64,000 nt of DNA. Source: Campylobacter concisus. Lineage in GTDB: Bacteria > Campylobacterota > Campylobacteria > Campylobacterales > Campylobacteraceae. Each line of letters opens with the position of its first letter. The first letter of the stretch is position 1. A model generated the notes under the pieces. That model searched no databases. It saw only the letters and a list, made by a program, of their open reading frames with translations, and was not told the DNA's origin. Below are positions 1-11,429 of this stretch, in pieces. The translations under genes and the position numbers were made by a program. The stretch is from positions 27,397 to 91,396 of the forward strand of contig NZ_PIRZ01000007.1 in assembly GCF_003048575.1 (NCBI RefSeq). The letters are read 5' to 3'.

Positions 1-331
1 CGTAGGACACAAAATCAGCTGTTTTAATTACATTTTTACTCTTATAAGTTTCAAGGGCTGATTTCAAAAACTCTATATTTAAATTTACCATCGAATAAGC
101 CTCAGCCTTAATCCAATCCAATTTATATTCTTTATAATAGCCAGAACTTCGTATATTTCTCCAAAATTTATCGTAGTTTTCTTTATTAAAATCAATCCAG
201 CCGCCCGACATATCTATGGCTATCCTCTTTGCTATATGAAAATTCATATTACTTGAGGCTCCATCACCCTTTGACGCTATACCGCACCCGCAAAATATCA
301 GCACAATCATAAAAATAATCAGCTTTTTCAT
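1..331 (-). CDS. Putative lipoprotein, partial (3' end outside window)
   Basis: The reverse strand is open from an ATG at 331 to the window edge, about 110 codons. The start is preceded by AGGAGAAGCG, a good ribosome binding site. The N-terminus MKKLIIFMIVLIFCGCG has a Lys-rich head, a hydrophobic core and a Cys-containing end typical of a lipoprotein signal peptide. The mature part is Trp/Tyr/Lys-rich with no motif I recognise. The stop codon lies left of the window, so the full length is unknown. Function unknown; the lipoprotein reading rests only on the signal sequence. Confidence 0.6.
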   Translation of the reverse strand, partial: MKKLIIFMIVLIFCGCGIASKGDGASSNMNFHIAKRIAIDMSGGWIDFNKENYDKFWRNIRSSGYYKEYKLDWIKAEAYSMVNLNIEFLKSALETYKSKNVIKTADFVSY

Positions 332-435
332 CGCTTCTCCTGTAAACATAATTTTGCAAAATTTTACTACCGCAAGCATTAAATTTTACTTGCAAAATAC
401 GCGCAAGCTAAATTTCGCATCAAATTTGAGCGCTA

Positions 436-537
436 TCACTCGCCGATCACTAGCATCGCGTCAAGCGCACTTTGGTTTATGTCGCTACAAAAGTGCCCAA
501 GCCCCATTAGATACTTTAAATTTTCTGCTTTTTTCAT
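436..537 (-). CDS. Possible 33-codon small ORF coupled to the AsmA-like gene
   Basis: An ATG at 537 directly abuts the TAG stop (540-538) of the large upstream gene, so the two could be translationally coupled. It encodes 33 residues starting MKKAENLKYLMGLGHFC and ending in TGA at 436. AAAGGGC about 10 bases upstream could serve as a ribosome binding site. I recognise no family. It may equally be chance or the remnant of a longer gene. Confidence 0.3.
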   Translation of the reverse strand: MKKAENLKYLMGLGHFCSDINQSALDAMLVIGE

Positions 538-3081
538 CTAAAATAGCCCTTTTAAAAGCCCCTTTAAATTTTGCTTTTCGCCGCTTGCGCCTTCATCATC
601 TTTGCCAAGCTTTTTATCTAAAAATCTACCTATCTCTTTTTTGACTTTATTTTCAAGATATTGCGAGCCGACATCGTATTTTAGGTTGTCTGTCGTGCCT
701 GAGATTTTCACGTTTAGGTCGGTCTTTTCAAGCCTGCAAACAAGCGGTGCGTTTAGCATTTTTGTAGCGCTGTTATAAGTGCCGTTTGAGACATTTATAT
801 CGCTCTTTGGCGAGCTTAAATTTACGTTAAAAATGACGTTGTCGCCCTTTATATCGCCGTAAATTTTGCCGTCTTTGTAAATTTCTTTTGTGATGTCCTT
901 GCCAGTGAAGGTTTTTATATTGTTTGTGAGATTTGTGCTGGCTAGGTGTCCCTCTTTTAGCAATATGTCAAATTTGCCGAGCTTTTGAGTCGTCTCGTAG
1001 TTAAATTTAGCGTCGCCATTGCCGTCATAGAGATGATCAAGCGCTAAGGTTTGCGTTAGCCCTTTTACCTCGAAGCTTTTTAGCACTGCATCAAGCACGC
1101 CACCTTTGTAGTTTGCCTCGAACTTGCCCTTAAATAGATCATCTGAAGTGACTCTTACGCTTAGATCATCAACTTTGCCATTTGCCGTTACGAGCGATGC
1201 AAATTTGCCGTGAAGCTCACGACCCGCTAAAAATGCAAGCTTATTTAGCTCTGAAACCACCGCTTGAAGCTTTAAGCTTAGTGTGTTTTTGCCCACGTCA
1301 AAGCTGCCATCTATGCCCTTTATATCAGCTAGCGAGCTAAGAAAGTCGCCACTAAATTTTGCTACTTCACCTTTGTAGTCTAGGCTCAAATTTGAGCTAA
1401 ATTTCTCGTTTTCTGGGAATTTTTTATCAAGCATTTTACTAAGCGTTGCGGCGTTAAATTTGCCGTCATTTAGGGCGATCGTTGCGGCTATACTTGGGCT
1501 TTTGCTAAAGATATTTTGCCCCTTTGCCTGGACATTTGCCTTAGCGTTTGCCAGTCTTTCGTTACCGCTAAGTGCTAAGATCTCTCCAAGCTGCGCCTCT
1601 TTTAGGCTAAGATCAAGATTTTCATTTTTTATGGTGGCGTTTAGCTTGCCAGCAAAGGCATCTCCACCTAAATTTAGCTCATCTATCTTGCTCTCTTTGA
1701 CCTTCACATCTCCCGCAAGCGCCATCTTTGAGCTCACCTCAAAGCCACTAACCGCTTTAAATTTCTCAGGGTCGTTAATAAGCAGGGCAAATTTGCTAAA
1801 AATTTGGCTATTTTTTAGGTCATAAACGCCCTTTATATCCTTTAGCTCGCCAAGGTCGCTAAGCACATTTGCGCCAAAATTTACAAGCTCTCCTTTTGCG
1901 ACAGCACCGCCTTTTAGCTCAAATTTAGTCGCATTTTTAAGTTTTGCAAGATCTTTATTTATAAGGCCGTTTTTTATATCAAATTTAGCCTCGCCGACAA
2001 GCTTTTTTAGCTCGTCAAAGCCGCTAAAATTTGCATTTAAATTTATCTCTCCGTCTGCATAGTTAGGCTGCAGGGCAAGTGCTAGAAGCTCTTTTAGTTT
2101 GATATTTGCGGCATTTAGGACTAAATTTTTACTATCAAAATTTGCATTTATCTTGCCACCAAGACCGTTAATGTCCGCTTTTAGGTTTTTAAGGGCATTT
2201 TCTTGCATCGTAATTTTGCCGTTTGCATCCACTGCGCCATTTAGCTGCTCGCCCAAGAGCTTGCCAAAAAGGGCGAGATCAGGCACGTTTAGCGAAAAGT
2301 CGCTCTTTAAATTTTTGCTACTTAGATCATAGGTCGTCTCATTTGCTTTCAAAGTGGCTTCTGGTGCGATGATAATGGTTTTTGCGCTCACTTTTTCATT
2401 TGCAAATTTAGTATTTACTCCGCCTTTAAAACTTATATCTTTTGCTAAATTTAGTCCAAATTCGTTTTTAAGAATTTCTTTGTTTATCGCTGCGTTGCTA
2501 GCTAAAATTTGAGCGTTAATGATGGGCTCATTTTTCTCATCAACGCCTTGCATGTTGCTCGTTAGATCAAGCTTGCCACTAGCTAAATTTGGCTTTTGAG
2601 TGAGAGCTGAGATCTCAGAAAGCTCGATATTTTTTGCGTCAAGATTTAGAGCTTTTGGCAGGTAGTCTTTTAAATTTGCGTTTAAATTTATGTTTGAGCC
2701 AAGCGCCGTACCAGTTGCCACTAGCTTAAAGTCGCTAAATTTGCCAGTCACGTTTGCCTTGAGCGCGACAGGCTCTTTTAGCCCGAGCTCGCTAGCCTTT
2801 GCCTTGTCGGTGTTTATGTCTATGTTCAAATTCATACTTTGAGTAAGCAGTGAAAGCTCGCCATTTGCCTTTAAATTTATGGCGTTCATCACAGTTGCTT
2901 CTAAATTTAAGGTGCTAACTCCTAGGCTAAAGTCTTTAAATTTGACGTCGATACCGCGAGCAAGTGCCTCTTTTTCTATTTTGCTGGCTATAAATTTATT
3001 ACCAAAAGAGCTAAAGATAAAGCCAAAAATGCAAAGGATTATCAGCGCCAAAGCCACTACTAAATAGGCTATTTTTTTCAT
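538..3081 (-). CDS. AsmA/TamB-like large envelope protein
   Basis: 847 residues. One N-terminal membrane segment (about residues 5-27) is followed by a very long region of alternating short beta strands rich in Asn, Lys, Leu and Asp, with recurring patterns such as GKL-, -NLNANL- and -GKFSDFKL-. This architecture (membrane anchor plus long repetitive beta region) is that of the AsmA/TamB/YdbH group, whose members are membrane-anchored periplasmic proteins involved in lipid traffic or outer-membrane assembly. No catalytic motif is visible. The ATG at 3081 is preceded by AAAGGAAATTT. The gene is divergent from groES, and 168 bases separate them. The family call comes from architecture, not from a signature motif. 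Confidence 0.6.
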   Translation of the reverse strand: MKKIAYLVVALALIILCIFGFIFSSFGNKFIASKIEKEALARGIDVKFKDFSLGVSTLNLEATVMNAINLKANGELSLLTQSMNLNIDINTDKAKASELGLKEPVALKANVTGKFSDFKLVATGTALGSNINLNANLKDYLPKALNLDAKNIELSEISALTQKPNLASGKLDLTSNMQGVDEKNEPIINAQILASNAAINKEILKNEFGLNLAKDISFKGGVNTKFANEKVSAKTIIIAPEATLKANETTYDLSSKNLKSDFSLNVPDLALFGKLLGEQLNGAVDANGKITMQENALKNLKADINGLGGKINANFDSKNLVLNAANIKLKELLALALQPNYADGEINLNANFSGFDELKKLVGEAKFDIKNGLINKDLAKLKNATKFELKGGAVAKGELVNFGANVLSDLGELKDIKGVYDLKNSQIFSKFALLINDPEKFKAVSGFEVSSKMALAGDVKVKESKIDELNLGGDAFAGKLNATIKNENLDLSLKEAQLGEILALSGNERLANAKANVQAKGQNIFSKSPSIAATIALNDGKFNAATLSKMLDKKFPENEKFSSNLSLDYKGEVAKFSGDFLSSLADIKGIDGSFDVGKNTLSLKLQAVVSELNKLAFLAGRELHGKFASLVTANGKVDDLSVRVTSDDLFKGKFEANYKGGVLDAVLKSFEVKGLTQTLALDHLYDGNGDAKFNYETTQKLGKFDILLKEGHLASTNLTNNIKTFTGKDITKEIYKDGKIYGDIKGDNVIFNVNLSSPKSDINVSNGTYNSATKMLNAPLVCRLEKTDLNVKISGTTDNLKYDVGSQYLENKVKKEIGRFLDKKLGKDDEGASGEKQNLKGLLKGLF

Positions 3082-3163
3082 AAATTTCCTTTATATTAGT
3101 TTTACATATCATAAAACTTTAGTGTAAGTGACTAAAGTTTTAATAAAATTTAACTATAAATTA

Positions 3164-3192
3164 TTGACTTTTTTAGAAAAAAGTGCTAGGAT
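3164..3192 (+). promoter_or_regulatory. groESL promoter, -35 and -10
   Basis: TTGACT (3164-3169) and TAGGAT (3187-3192) are separated by 17 bases, a close match to a vegetative sigma-70 promoter. Transcription would start near 3199, inside the CIRCE-like element, so repressor binding there would block initiation. Confidence 0.6.
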
Positions 3193-3193
3193 T

Positions 3194-3220
3194 TCATCAC
3201 TCAAAAATAAAGAGTGCTAA
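3194..3220 (+). promoter_or_regulatory. CIRCE-like operator (HrcA site)
   Basis: TCATCACTC, nine spacer bases, then GAGTGCTAA. The CIRCE consensus is TTAGCACTC-N9-GAGTGCTAA: the right arm is perfect and the left arm matches 7 of 9 bases. It lies 30 bases before groES and overlaps the likely transcription start, the normal arrangement for repression by HrcA. hrcA itself is not in the window. Confidence 0.8.
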
Positions 3221-3249
3221 AAAAGACAATTAAACCAAAAGGATGAACA

Positions 3250-5161
<1,912 letters not shown>

Positions 5162-5167
5162 ACCCGA

Positions 5168-5194
5168 ATTTACCCGACTTTCCGTCGGGTAAAT
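5168..5194 (+). terminator. Hairpin terminator after groEL
   Basis: ATTTACCCGAC, a 5-base loop TTTCC and GTCGGGTAAAT form a perfect 11-bp stem 7 bases after the groEL stop. The following bases (CTCTAAAATC) lack a clean U-run, so it may be a weak intrinsic terminator or an RNA-stabilising hairpin. Confidence 0.65.
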
Positions 5195-5256
5195 CTCTAA
5201 AATCTCAAATTTCTAAAAAATGGCTAAAATTAATAAAAATTTAACTTCTTTTTATC

Positions 5257-5262
5257 TATAAT
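5257..5262 (+). promoter_or_regulatory. -10 box upstream of manB
   Basis: A perfect TATAAT 33 bases before the manB start, preceded by T-rich DNA rather than a -35 box, as is usual for Campylobacter vegetative promoters. It is the best candidate for transcription of the polysaccharide locus. Confidence 0.5.
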
Positions 5263-5295
5263 CCTAAAATTATTTAATTAAAAGATAAAAAATTT

Positions 5296-6696
5296 ATGAT
5301 AGAAGAAATTTTTAGAGAATATGATATACGCGGCATTTACGAGCGCGATCTAAACGAAACGAGCGTCAAAGCGATCGGATTAAATTTTGGCCGAGAAATG
5401 CTACGACGAGGCGCAAAAAACGTTAGCGTGGGGTATGATGCTAGGCTAAGTGCAAATGAGATTTTTGGCTGGCTAGTTAGCGGGCTAAATTTAGCCGGGA
5501 TCAAGGTCTATGGTATCGGCTTACTGCCGACGCCGGTCGGGTATTTTAGCGTGTTTTCGGATAAATTTGACGCAAACGTAATGATAACCGGCTCTCATAA
5601 TCCAAAAGAGTACAACGGCTTTAAAATCACGATTTTTAAGGATAGTTACTTCGGCGAGGATTTGCAAAAGTTAAAAGTCGCCGTGCTAGCAGACATCGCG
5701 GCAAAAACGCAAATCCCCGATGATTTGAGAGCCGAGAAATTCGACATCGCGACGCCTTATAAAAATTTTCTTATAGAACAGTTTGCACATCTAAAAGCCT
5801 TACCGCTTAAAATCGTCATCGACTGCGCAAACGGTGCGGTCGGCGCGGTTCTGCCCGAAATTTGCGAAGCGTTAAATTTGAACGCTCAAATTTTATATCC
5901 TGAGCCCGACGGAAACTTCCCAAATCATCATCCAGATCCTAGCGAGGAGAAAAACTTAATCGATCTAAAGGCCGCGCTAAAGGGCGAATTTGACATAGGA
6001 TTCGGTTTTGACGGCGACGGCGACCGCATTGCGGTTCTGACCAAAAAACGCAACATAAAAGGCGACGAACTAGCATATCTATATAGCCTCGCGATGAAAA
6101 ATCCGCGAGTTCTCGGCGAGGTAAAATGCTCGCAAAATATGTACGACGAGATCGACGCGCACGGCGGCAAAAGCTTTATGGGTAGGACCGGCCACAGTAA
6201 CATCAAAAAGGCGATGAAGGAGCTAAATATCGACATGGCGGCCGAGGTGAGCGGGCATATTTTCTTTAAGGAGCGGTATTTTGGCTTTGACGATGCGACG
6301 TATGCGATGTTTCGCGCGCTAGAGCTGGTTGCAAAGGGCTTTAACCTAGACGGCGAGTTGGATAAACTGCCAAAAGTTTTTAGTACCGACGAGATAAAGA
6401 TAAAAACGACCGATGCGCAAAAATTTAAGCTGGTTGCAAAGCTAAAAGAGGTTTTGGTTGAAATTTATGAGAAGGGCGACGCGCAAAATTTGCTAGCAGG
6501 CCTAGGTAAGATAGCCGAAATCATCGACATAGACGGCGTTAGAGTGAGATTTGAGGACGGCAGCTGGGCGCTAGTGCGAGCCTCGAATACTACGCCCGTC
6601 ATCGTTACGAGATTTGAGACCAAGGATCAAATTTTGCTTGTAAAATTACAAGAAACATTTTTAAATTTGGTTGAAAATTTAAAGCAAAAGGCGTAA
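5296..6696 (+). CDS. manB: Phosphomannomutase/phosphoglucomutase
   Basis: 466 residues of the alpha-D-phosphohexomutase family. The phosphoserine loop TGSHNPKEYNGF has the catalytic Ser at residue 100, the Mg-binding loop DGDGDR is at 239-244, the sugar loop EVSGHIFF follows, and the phosphate-binding loop RASNTTP is near the C-terminus. It interconverts mannose-6-phosphate and mannose-1-phosphate (and often the glucose phosphates), feeding GDP-mannose synthesis by the next gene two bases downstream. Codon use is clearly more GC-rich than in the genes after 8.1 kb. Whether mannose or glucose phosphate is preferred cannot be read from the sequence. Confidence 0.9.
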   Translation: MIEEIFREYDIRGIYERDLNETSVKAIGLNFGREMLRRGAKNVSVGYDARLSANEIFGWLVSGLNLAGIKVYGIGLLPTPVGYFSVFSDKFDANVMITGSHNPKEYNGFKITIFKDSYFGEDLQKLKVAVLADIAAKTQIPDDLRAEKFDIATPYKNFLIEQFAHLKALPLKIVIDCANGAVGAVLPEICEALNLNAQILYPEPDGNFPNHHPDPSEEKNLIDLKAALKGEFDIGFGFDGDGDRIAVLTKKRNIKGDELAYLYSLAMKNPRVLGEVKCSQNMYDEIDAHGGKSFMGRTGHSNIKKAMKELNIDMAAEVSGHIFFKERYFGFDDATYAMFRALELVAKGFNLDGELDKLPKVFSTDEIKIKTTDAQKFKLVAKLKEVLVEIYEKGDAQNLLAGLGKIAEIIDIDGVRVRFEDGSWALVRASNTTPVIVTRFETKDQILLVKLQETFLNLVENLKQKA

Positions 6697-6698
6697 AA

Positions 6699-8044
6699 AT
6701 GACAAACGTTATACTTTGCGGAGGTTTGGGTACGAGACTTTGGCCGCTATCTCGCACTCTGATGCCAAAGCAATTTATTAGGCTTTTTAACGGCAAATCT
6801 CTCTTTGACCTTACGCTTAGACGCAACATGCACGCGCAAAAAACGATCATCGTTTGCAACGAGGCGCACTATTTTTTGGCGCTTGATGAATGCGGAAGTA
6901 AAAAAATAGATAAATTTATCCTCGAGCCTTTTGGTAAAAACACTGCCGCGGCGATTACTTTTGCGGCGCTTTGCTGCGATGAGAACGAAATTTTACTAGT
7001 TACTCCAAGTGACCATCTAATCGAGAACGAAGCGGAGTACAAAAAAGCGCTTTTGATCGCGCAAAGTTACGCAAGTCAGGGCTTTTTAGCGACGTTTGGC
7101 ATAAAACCTAACGAACCAAATACGGGCTACGGCTACATCAAGGCCGATAAAAACGGCGATGTGGAGCGGTTTATCGAAAAGCCAAACCTTGAAACCGCGA
7201 CTAAATTTATAAAAGAGGGCGGATATTATTTTAACAGCGGTATGTTTTGCTTTAAGGCGGGCGTGTTTTTAAGCGAGATGAAAAAATATGCGCCAAGTAT
7301 CGTAAAAGACGTTGCGGCAGCGCGATAGGGGGTTCGGCAAACGAACCGAATTTGCTAAAAATAAGTCCGAATTTCATGGATAAGATCGAAGATATCAGCA
7401 TCGATTATGCGCTAATGCAAAAAAGCCTAAATATCAAAATGGTGCCACTTGATGCGGGCTGGAGCGATATGGGTAGCTTTAATGAGCTGAGTAAAAAGAT
7501 AAAAAATATCGGCGAATCGTTACAAATCGACTCAAGCGAAAATTTTATCCTGACCAAAAAACCGACTGCGCTCGTGGACGTACAAAATTTGCTCGTAGTC
7601 GATACCAAAGACGAGCTTTTGATCGCCAAAAAAGGCGGTTCGCAAAAGGTAAAAGAGGTTTATAAGCACTTTTCAAATTCATTTCCTGAAATTTGCGAAG
7701 CGCACACGAGCGTATGCCGTCCGTGGGGTAGCTACGAGGTGCTAGGCGAGGGTAGCGGCTATAAGATGAAAAAGATAGTGGTTAAACCCGGCAAAAGACT
7801 GAGCTTGCAAAAGCATCTTTATAGAAGCGAACACTGGACGGTTGTATCTGGTGTGGCAACCGTAACCGTAAGAGGCGAAATTAGACTAGTTGAGTCAAAC
7901 GAATCGACATATATAAAAACAGGAGAAGTTCATCGTTTGGCAAACAATGGTAATATGCCGGTTATTTTAATAGAGGTGCAAGTGGGGGAGTATATAGGAG
8001 AAGATGATATTATTAGGATAGAAGACGATTTTGATAGAAATTGA
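6699..8044 (+). pseudogene. manC: Mannose-1-P guanylyltransferase/mannose-6-P isomerase, frameshifted
   Basis: Two ORFs together make one AlgA/ManC-type enzyme. 6699-7328 encodes the N-terminal part with the nucleotide-binding start ILCGGLGTRLWPLSR and SDHLIENE. 7352-8044 encodes the rest, including PLDAGWSDMGSF and the cupin isomerase domain with RPWGSYE and KPGKRLSLQKH. Frame 1 stops at TAG 7326-7328. The -1 frame is open across the junction and reads AIGGSANEPNLLKISP, so homology continues. Removing one CG from CGCG at 7321-7324, or adding one base nearby, restores a single frame. As written, GDP-mannose synthesis from this locus would be lost. Sequencing error is a real alternative. Confidence 0.85.
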
Positions 8045-8076
8045 TAAATAAAAATTTTATATAAAAGGATTATATA

Positions 8077-9111
8077 GTGGGTAAAGTGGCGTTAATTACC
8101 GGTATTACAGGGCAGGTTGGTTCGCAGATGGCTGATTTTTTGCTAGAAAATACTAGCTATGAGATAGTTGGAATGATGCGTTGGCAAGAACCTATGGATA
8201 ATTTATATCATCTAAATGACAGGATAAATAAAAAGGATAGGATTAGTATATACTATGCTGATTTGAATGATTATGCATCAATTAATAGGATGATTAATGC
8301 AGTGAGACCAAATGTAATATTTCATTTGGCTGCACAATCATTTCCAAAAACATCTTTTAATATTCCAATAGAAACACTACAGACGAATATCATAGGAACT
8401 GCTAGCCTGCTGGAAGTTATTAGACAATTTAAAGAGACAGATGGTTATGACCCAGTGGTTCACATCTGTTCTTCGAGTGAGGTTTATGGTAGAGCAAAGC
8501 CTGGTGAAAAACTAAATGAAGATACTAAATTTCATGGAGCAAGCCCATACAGTATTAGTAAAATTGGAACCGATTATTTGGGTAGATTTTATGGCGAAGC
8601 TTATAATATAAAAACTTATATAACTAGAATGGGGACGCACACCGGGCCTAGAAGAAGCGACGTATTTTTCGAAAGTACGGTTGCAAAACAGATAGCGCTA
8701 ATAGAAGCTGGACTACAAGAGCCAGTCGTCAAGGTTGGAAATTTGTCAAGTGTTAGAACTTTTCAGGATGCAAGAGATGCTGTTAGGGCTTATTATCTTT
8801 TATCATTAGAGAGTGAAAAAGGGAATATTCCTTGTGGTGAGGTATTTAATATTGCTGGTGAAGAAGCCTATAAATTGCCAGAAGTTGTAGATTTATTAAT
8901 TGGTTATAGTACCATGAAGGATAAGATAAGGGTTGAAACGGATACAGACAGATTAAGGCCGATAGATGCCGATTATCAAATGTTTGATAATACCAAAATT
9001 AGACAATTTATAGATTGGAAACCTGAAATACCGACCAAAAAAATGTTCTTAGACTTGCTGAATCATTGGAGGGATGAGATTTCAAAAGGCAAGATTCCTT
9101 TAAATAGATAA
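8077..9111 (+). CDS. GDP-mannose 4,6-dehydratase-like SDR (possibly acts on GDP-heptose)
   Basis: 344 residues of the extended SDR fold: NAD(P)-binding [15 protein letters not shown] near the N-terminus, [12 protein letters not shown], the catalytic SSSEVYG and [10 protein letters not shown], and [13 protein letters not shown]. These match the GMD family, which converts GDP-mannose to GDP-4-keto-6-deoxymannose. Because the next genes make GDP-D-glycero-D-manno-heptose, the substrate may instead be that heptose, as with the DmhA/WcbK-type enzymes known from Campylobacter and Yersinia capsules; this is inference. The start is GTG, supported by AAAAGGATTATATA. The gene lies just after the drop in GC content. 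Confidence 0.8.
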   Translation: MGKVALITGITGQVGSQMADFLLENTSYEIVGMMRWQEPMDNLYHLNDRINKKDRISIYYADLNDYASINRMINAVRPNVIFHLAAQSFPKTSFNIPIETLQTNIIGTASLLEVIRQFKETDGYDPVVHICSSSEVYGRAKPGEKLNEDTKFHGASPYSISKIGTDYLGRFYGEAYNIKTYITRMGTHTGPRRSDVFFESTVAKQIALIEAGLQEPVVKVGNLSSVRTFQDARDAVRAYYLLSLESEKGNIPCGEVFNIAGEEAYKLPEVVDLLIGYSTMKDKIRVETDTDRLRPIDADYQMFDNTKIRQFIDWKPEIPTKKMFLDLLNHWRDEISKGKIPLNR

Positions 9112-9130
9112 ATATAGCAAAGGATATTGT

Positions 9131-10153
9131 ATGATAATTAGATCAAAGGCACCACTAAGACTAGGGCTTGCTGGCGGTGGTACGGATATAGAATTTTATT
9201 ACTCTACTTATGGAGGGGCTGTTTTAAATGCTACTCTAAATTTGTACGCTTATTGCAATATAGAAGTTACTAATGACGACAAGATAATTTTTAATTCATT
9301 AGATCAAAATGAATTCGTAGAAGTTGTAAAGACCAATCTTATCAGTTGTGATGGAAGGTTGGATTTATATAAAAGCATATATAATAAGATAATAGAGCGC
9401 TATAATAATGGCAATGCGTTATCATTTAAGCTCACCACATATTCTGATGCTCCATCCGGTAGCGGTCTAGGAGGCTCATCAACCATGGTGGTAGCAATAA
9501 TAAAAGCATTCTGCGAATGGTTAAACTTGTCATTAGGAGAATATGAAATAGCCTATCTTGCTTATGAAATAGAAAGAATTGATGTTGGTATAATTGGTGG
9601 TAAACAAGACCAATACGCTGCAACTTTTGGCGGATTTAATTTTATGGAATTCTACGATAATAATAGGGTGATAGTAAATCCATTAAGAGTTAAAAATTGG
9701 ATTATTAATGAATTTGAATCATCAATAGTTTTGTATTTTACCGGGATAAGAAGGTCTGCATCCGTTATAGAAGAAGAAAAGAAAAATACCGCAACAAAAA
9801 ATCCTAAACCATTGGAGGCCATGCACCAAGTAAAAGATGATGCCCGTCTAATGAAAGAGTTTTTATTAAAGGGTGATATCAACGGCTTTGCTAAGATATT
9901 GGGCAAATCTTGGGAGTCTAAAAAAAATATGGCAAAATCTGTTACGAATAGTGAAATAGATAAAGTTTTAAATATTGCGCTTGAAAATGGTGCATATTCT
10001 GGCAAGGTTAGCGGTGCTGGCGGCGGTGGCTTTATGTTTTTTATGGTCGATCCCATAAAAAAATATCAGCTTGTTAAGGCATTGAATAATAGCGGTGGAA
10101 AAGTTATAAATTTCAATTTCACAAAGGAAGGAACTACTGCATGGAAAGTATGA
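9131..10153 (+). CDS. hddA: D-glycero-D-manno-heptose 7-phosphate kinase (GHMP family)
   Basis: 340 residues. GHMP-kinase motifs are clear: the N-terminal [19 protein letters not shown], the phosphate loop [13 protein letters not shown], and C-terminal [15 protein letters not shown]. The enzyme phosphorylates heptose-7-phosphate at C1 to give the 1,7-bisphosphate in the GDP-D-alpha-D-heptose pathway. The assignment rests on the contiguous gmhA, hddC and gmhB, which complete that pathway. The start ATG at 9131 follows AAAGGATATTGT. The 3' end overlaps gmhA by 13 bases. Confidence 0.88.
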   Translation: MIIRSKAPLRLGLAGGGTDIEFYYSTYGGAVLNATLNLYAYCNIEVTNDDKIIFNSLDQNEFVEVVKTNLISCDGRLDLYKSIYNKIIERYNNGNALSFKLTTYSDAPSGSGLGGSSTMVVAIIKAFCEWLNLSLGEYEIAYLAYEIERIDVGIIGGKQDQYAATFGGFNFMEFYDNNRVIVNPLRVKNWIINEFESSIVLYFTGIRRSASVIEEEKKNTATKNPKPLEAMHQVKDDARLMKEFLLKGDINGFAKILGKSWESKKNMAKSVTNSEIDKVLNIALENGAYSGKVSGAGGGGFMFFMVDPIKKYQLVKALNNSGGKVINFNFTKEGTTAWKV

Positions 10154-10737
10154 TTAATGATTTTATAATAAATCAGTTTGGGAAGTCCTTGGAGCTAAAA
10201 CAAGCAATTTACAATTCTAAGAATATCGGTATGGTTGTAAGAGATGTATCATTGGCGATAGTTAAAGCATATAAAAATGGAAATAAAACCATAATAGCTG
10301 GCAATGGCGGTAGTGCGGCAGATGCCCAGCATATTGCCGGGGAATTCGTTAGTAGATTCTATTTTGATAGACCAGGACTGGCATCTATTGCCTTAACTAC
10401 GGATACATCGGTTTTAACGGCTATTGGAAATGACTATGGGTATGAAAAAATTTTTGTAAGGCAACTTCAAGCAAATGGGAAAGCCGGTGACGTATTTTTA
10501 GGTATTTCTACTAGCGGAAATTCTAAAAATGTAATAGAGGCTTTAAAGTATGCGAGAGAAAATAATATTTTAACGGTTGGGTTTACCGGTGAAAATGGTG
10601 GTCTTATGAAAAATGTCTGCGATTATTGTATATGCATGCCATCTAACGAAACGCCGAGAATACAGGAGGGGCATATTCTGATAGCTCACACTATATGTGC
10701 AGTTGTAGAAGAATTTATATTCGGTAAAGGTTTTTAG
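10141..10737 (+). CDS. gmhA: Phosphoheptose isomerase
   Basis: 198 residues of the SIS-domain GmhA family, with [35 protein letters not shown] and the C-terminal [20 protein letters not shown]. It isomerises sedoheptulose-7-phosphate to D-glycero-D-manno-heptose-7-phosphate, the first committed step of heptose synthesis. The length is normal. A second copy for LPS core heptose probably exists elsewhere, as in C. jejuni where the capsule locus carries gmhA2; that cannot be checked here. Confidence 0.92.
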   Translation: MESMINDFIINQFGKSLELKQAIYNSKNIGMVVRDVSLAIVKAYKNGNKTIIAGNGGSAADAQHIAGEFVSRFYFDRPGLASIALTTDTSVLTAIGNDYGYEKIFVRQLQANGKAGDVFLGISTSGNSKNVIEALKYARENNILTVGFTGENGGLMKNVCDYCICMPSNETPRIQEGHILIAHTICAVVEEFIFGKGF

Positions 10738-10739
10738 TT

Positions 10740-11429
10740 TTGGAAGCGATAATTTTAGCTGGAGGTCTTGGTACTAGACTTCGGGCAGTAGTTTCTAATG
10801 TCCCGAAGCCAATGGCTCCAATAATGGGTATACCATTCTTGGAATACATTTTTAGATACCTTAAAAAAAATAATATTAATAAAGTGGTATTGTCTGTTTG
10901 CTATAAAAGAGACACTATTATTAAATATTTTAGTGATACGTTTTTTGATATAAGTATAAAATATTCAGTAGAAGAAGAACCATTGGGCACCGGTGGCGCA
11001 ATAAAGCAGTCGTTAAAATTTTGCAATAACGAGAATGTCTTGTTGCTTAATGGCGACACGTTTTTTAACGTAAATTTGGATGCGCTATTCAAAAGTCATC
11101 TAAATAATTTAGCGGACTTAACTCTATGTTTAAAGCCAATGTGTAACTTTGATAGGTACGGTATTGTAAAGTTGGATTCCGCAAATAGGGTTATTGGATT
11201 TAATGAGAAAAAGTATTGCGAGAACGGTTTAATAAATGGTGGTTTATATATTATAAGGAAAAATTTTTTAGATAATGAAGATGTACAAAAATTTTCTTTT
11301 GAAGATTTTATGAATAAAAACTATAAAGAAAAGAAAATTTATGGAGTAATAGATAATGGATATTTCATTGACGTAGGTATTCCGGAGGACTATTATAAGG
11401 CGCAAAAGGAGCTAAAATATGTTACATAA
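10740..11429 (+). CDS. hddC: D-glycero-alpha-D-manno-heptose 1-phosphate guanylyltransferase
   Basis: 229 residues. The nucleotidyltransferase signature AGGLGTRLRAVVSNVPKPM opens the protein, LLLNGDTFFNVN carries the metal-binding Asp, and GYFIDVGIPEDYYKAQ closes it. It would couple GTP to heptose-1-phosphate to give GDP-D-glycero-alpha-D-manno-heptose. The start is TTG at 10740, two bases after the gmhA stop; no ATG fits the conserved N-terminus. The substrate is inferred from its position between gmhA and gmhB. Confidence 0.88.
   Translation: MEAIILAGGLGTRLRAVVSNVPKPMAPIMGIPFLEYIFRYLKKNNINKVVLSVCYKRDTIIKYFSDTFFDISIKYSVEEEPLGTGGAIKQSLKFCNNENVLLLNGDTFFNVNLDALFKSHLNNLADLTLCLKPMCNFDRYGIVKLDSANRVIGFNEKKYCENGLINGGLYIIRKNFLDNEDVQKFSFEDFMNKNYKEKKIYGVIDNGYFIDVGIPEDYYKAQKELKYVT

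Noticed and set aside
7310..7352. Programmed frameshifting or phase variation in manC
   Set aside because: There is no long homopolymer (only GGGGG, after the first-frame stop) and no slippery heptamer plus structure; a simple indel or sequencing error fits better.
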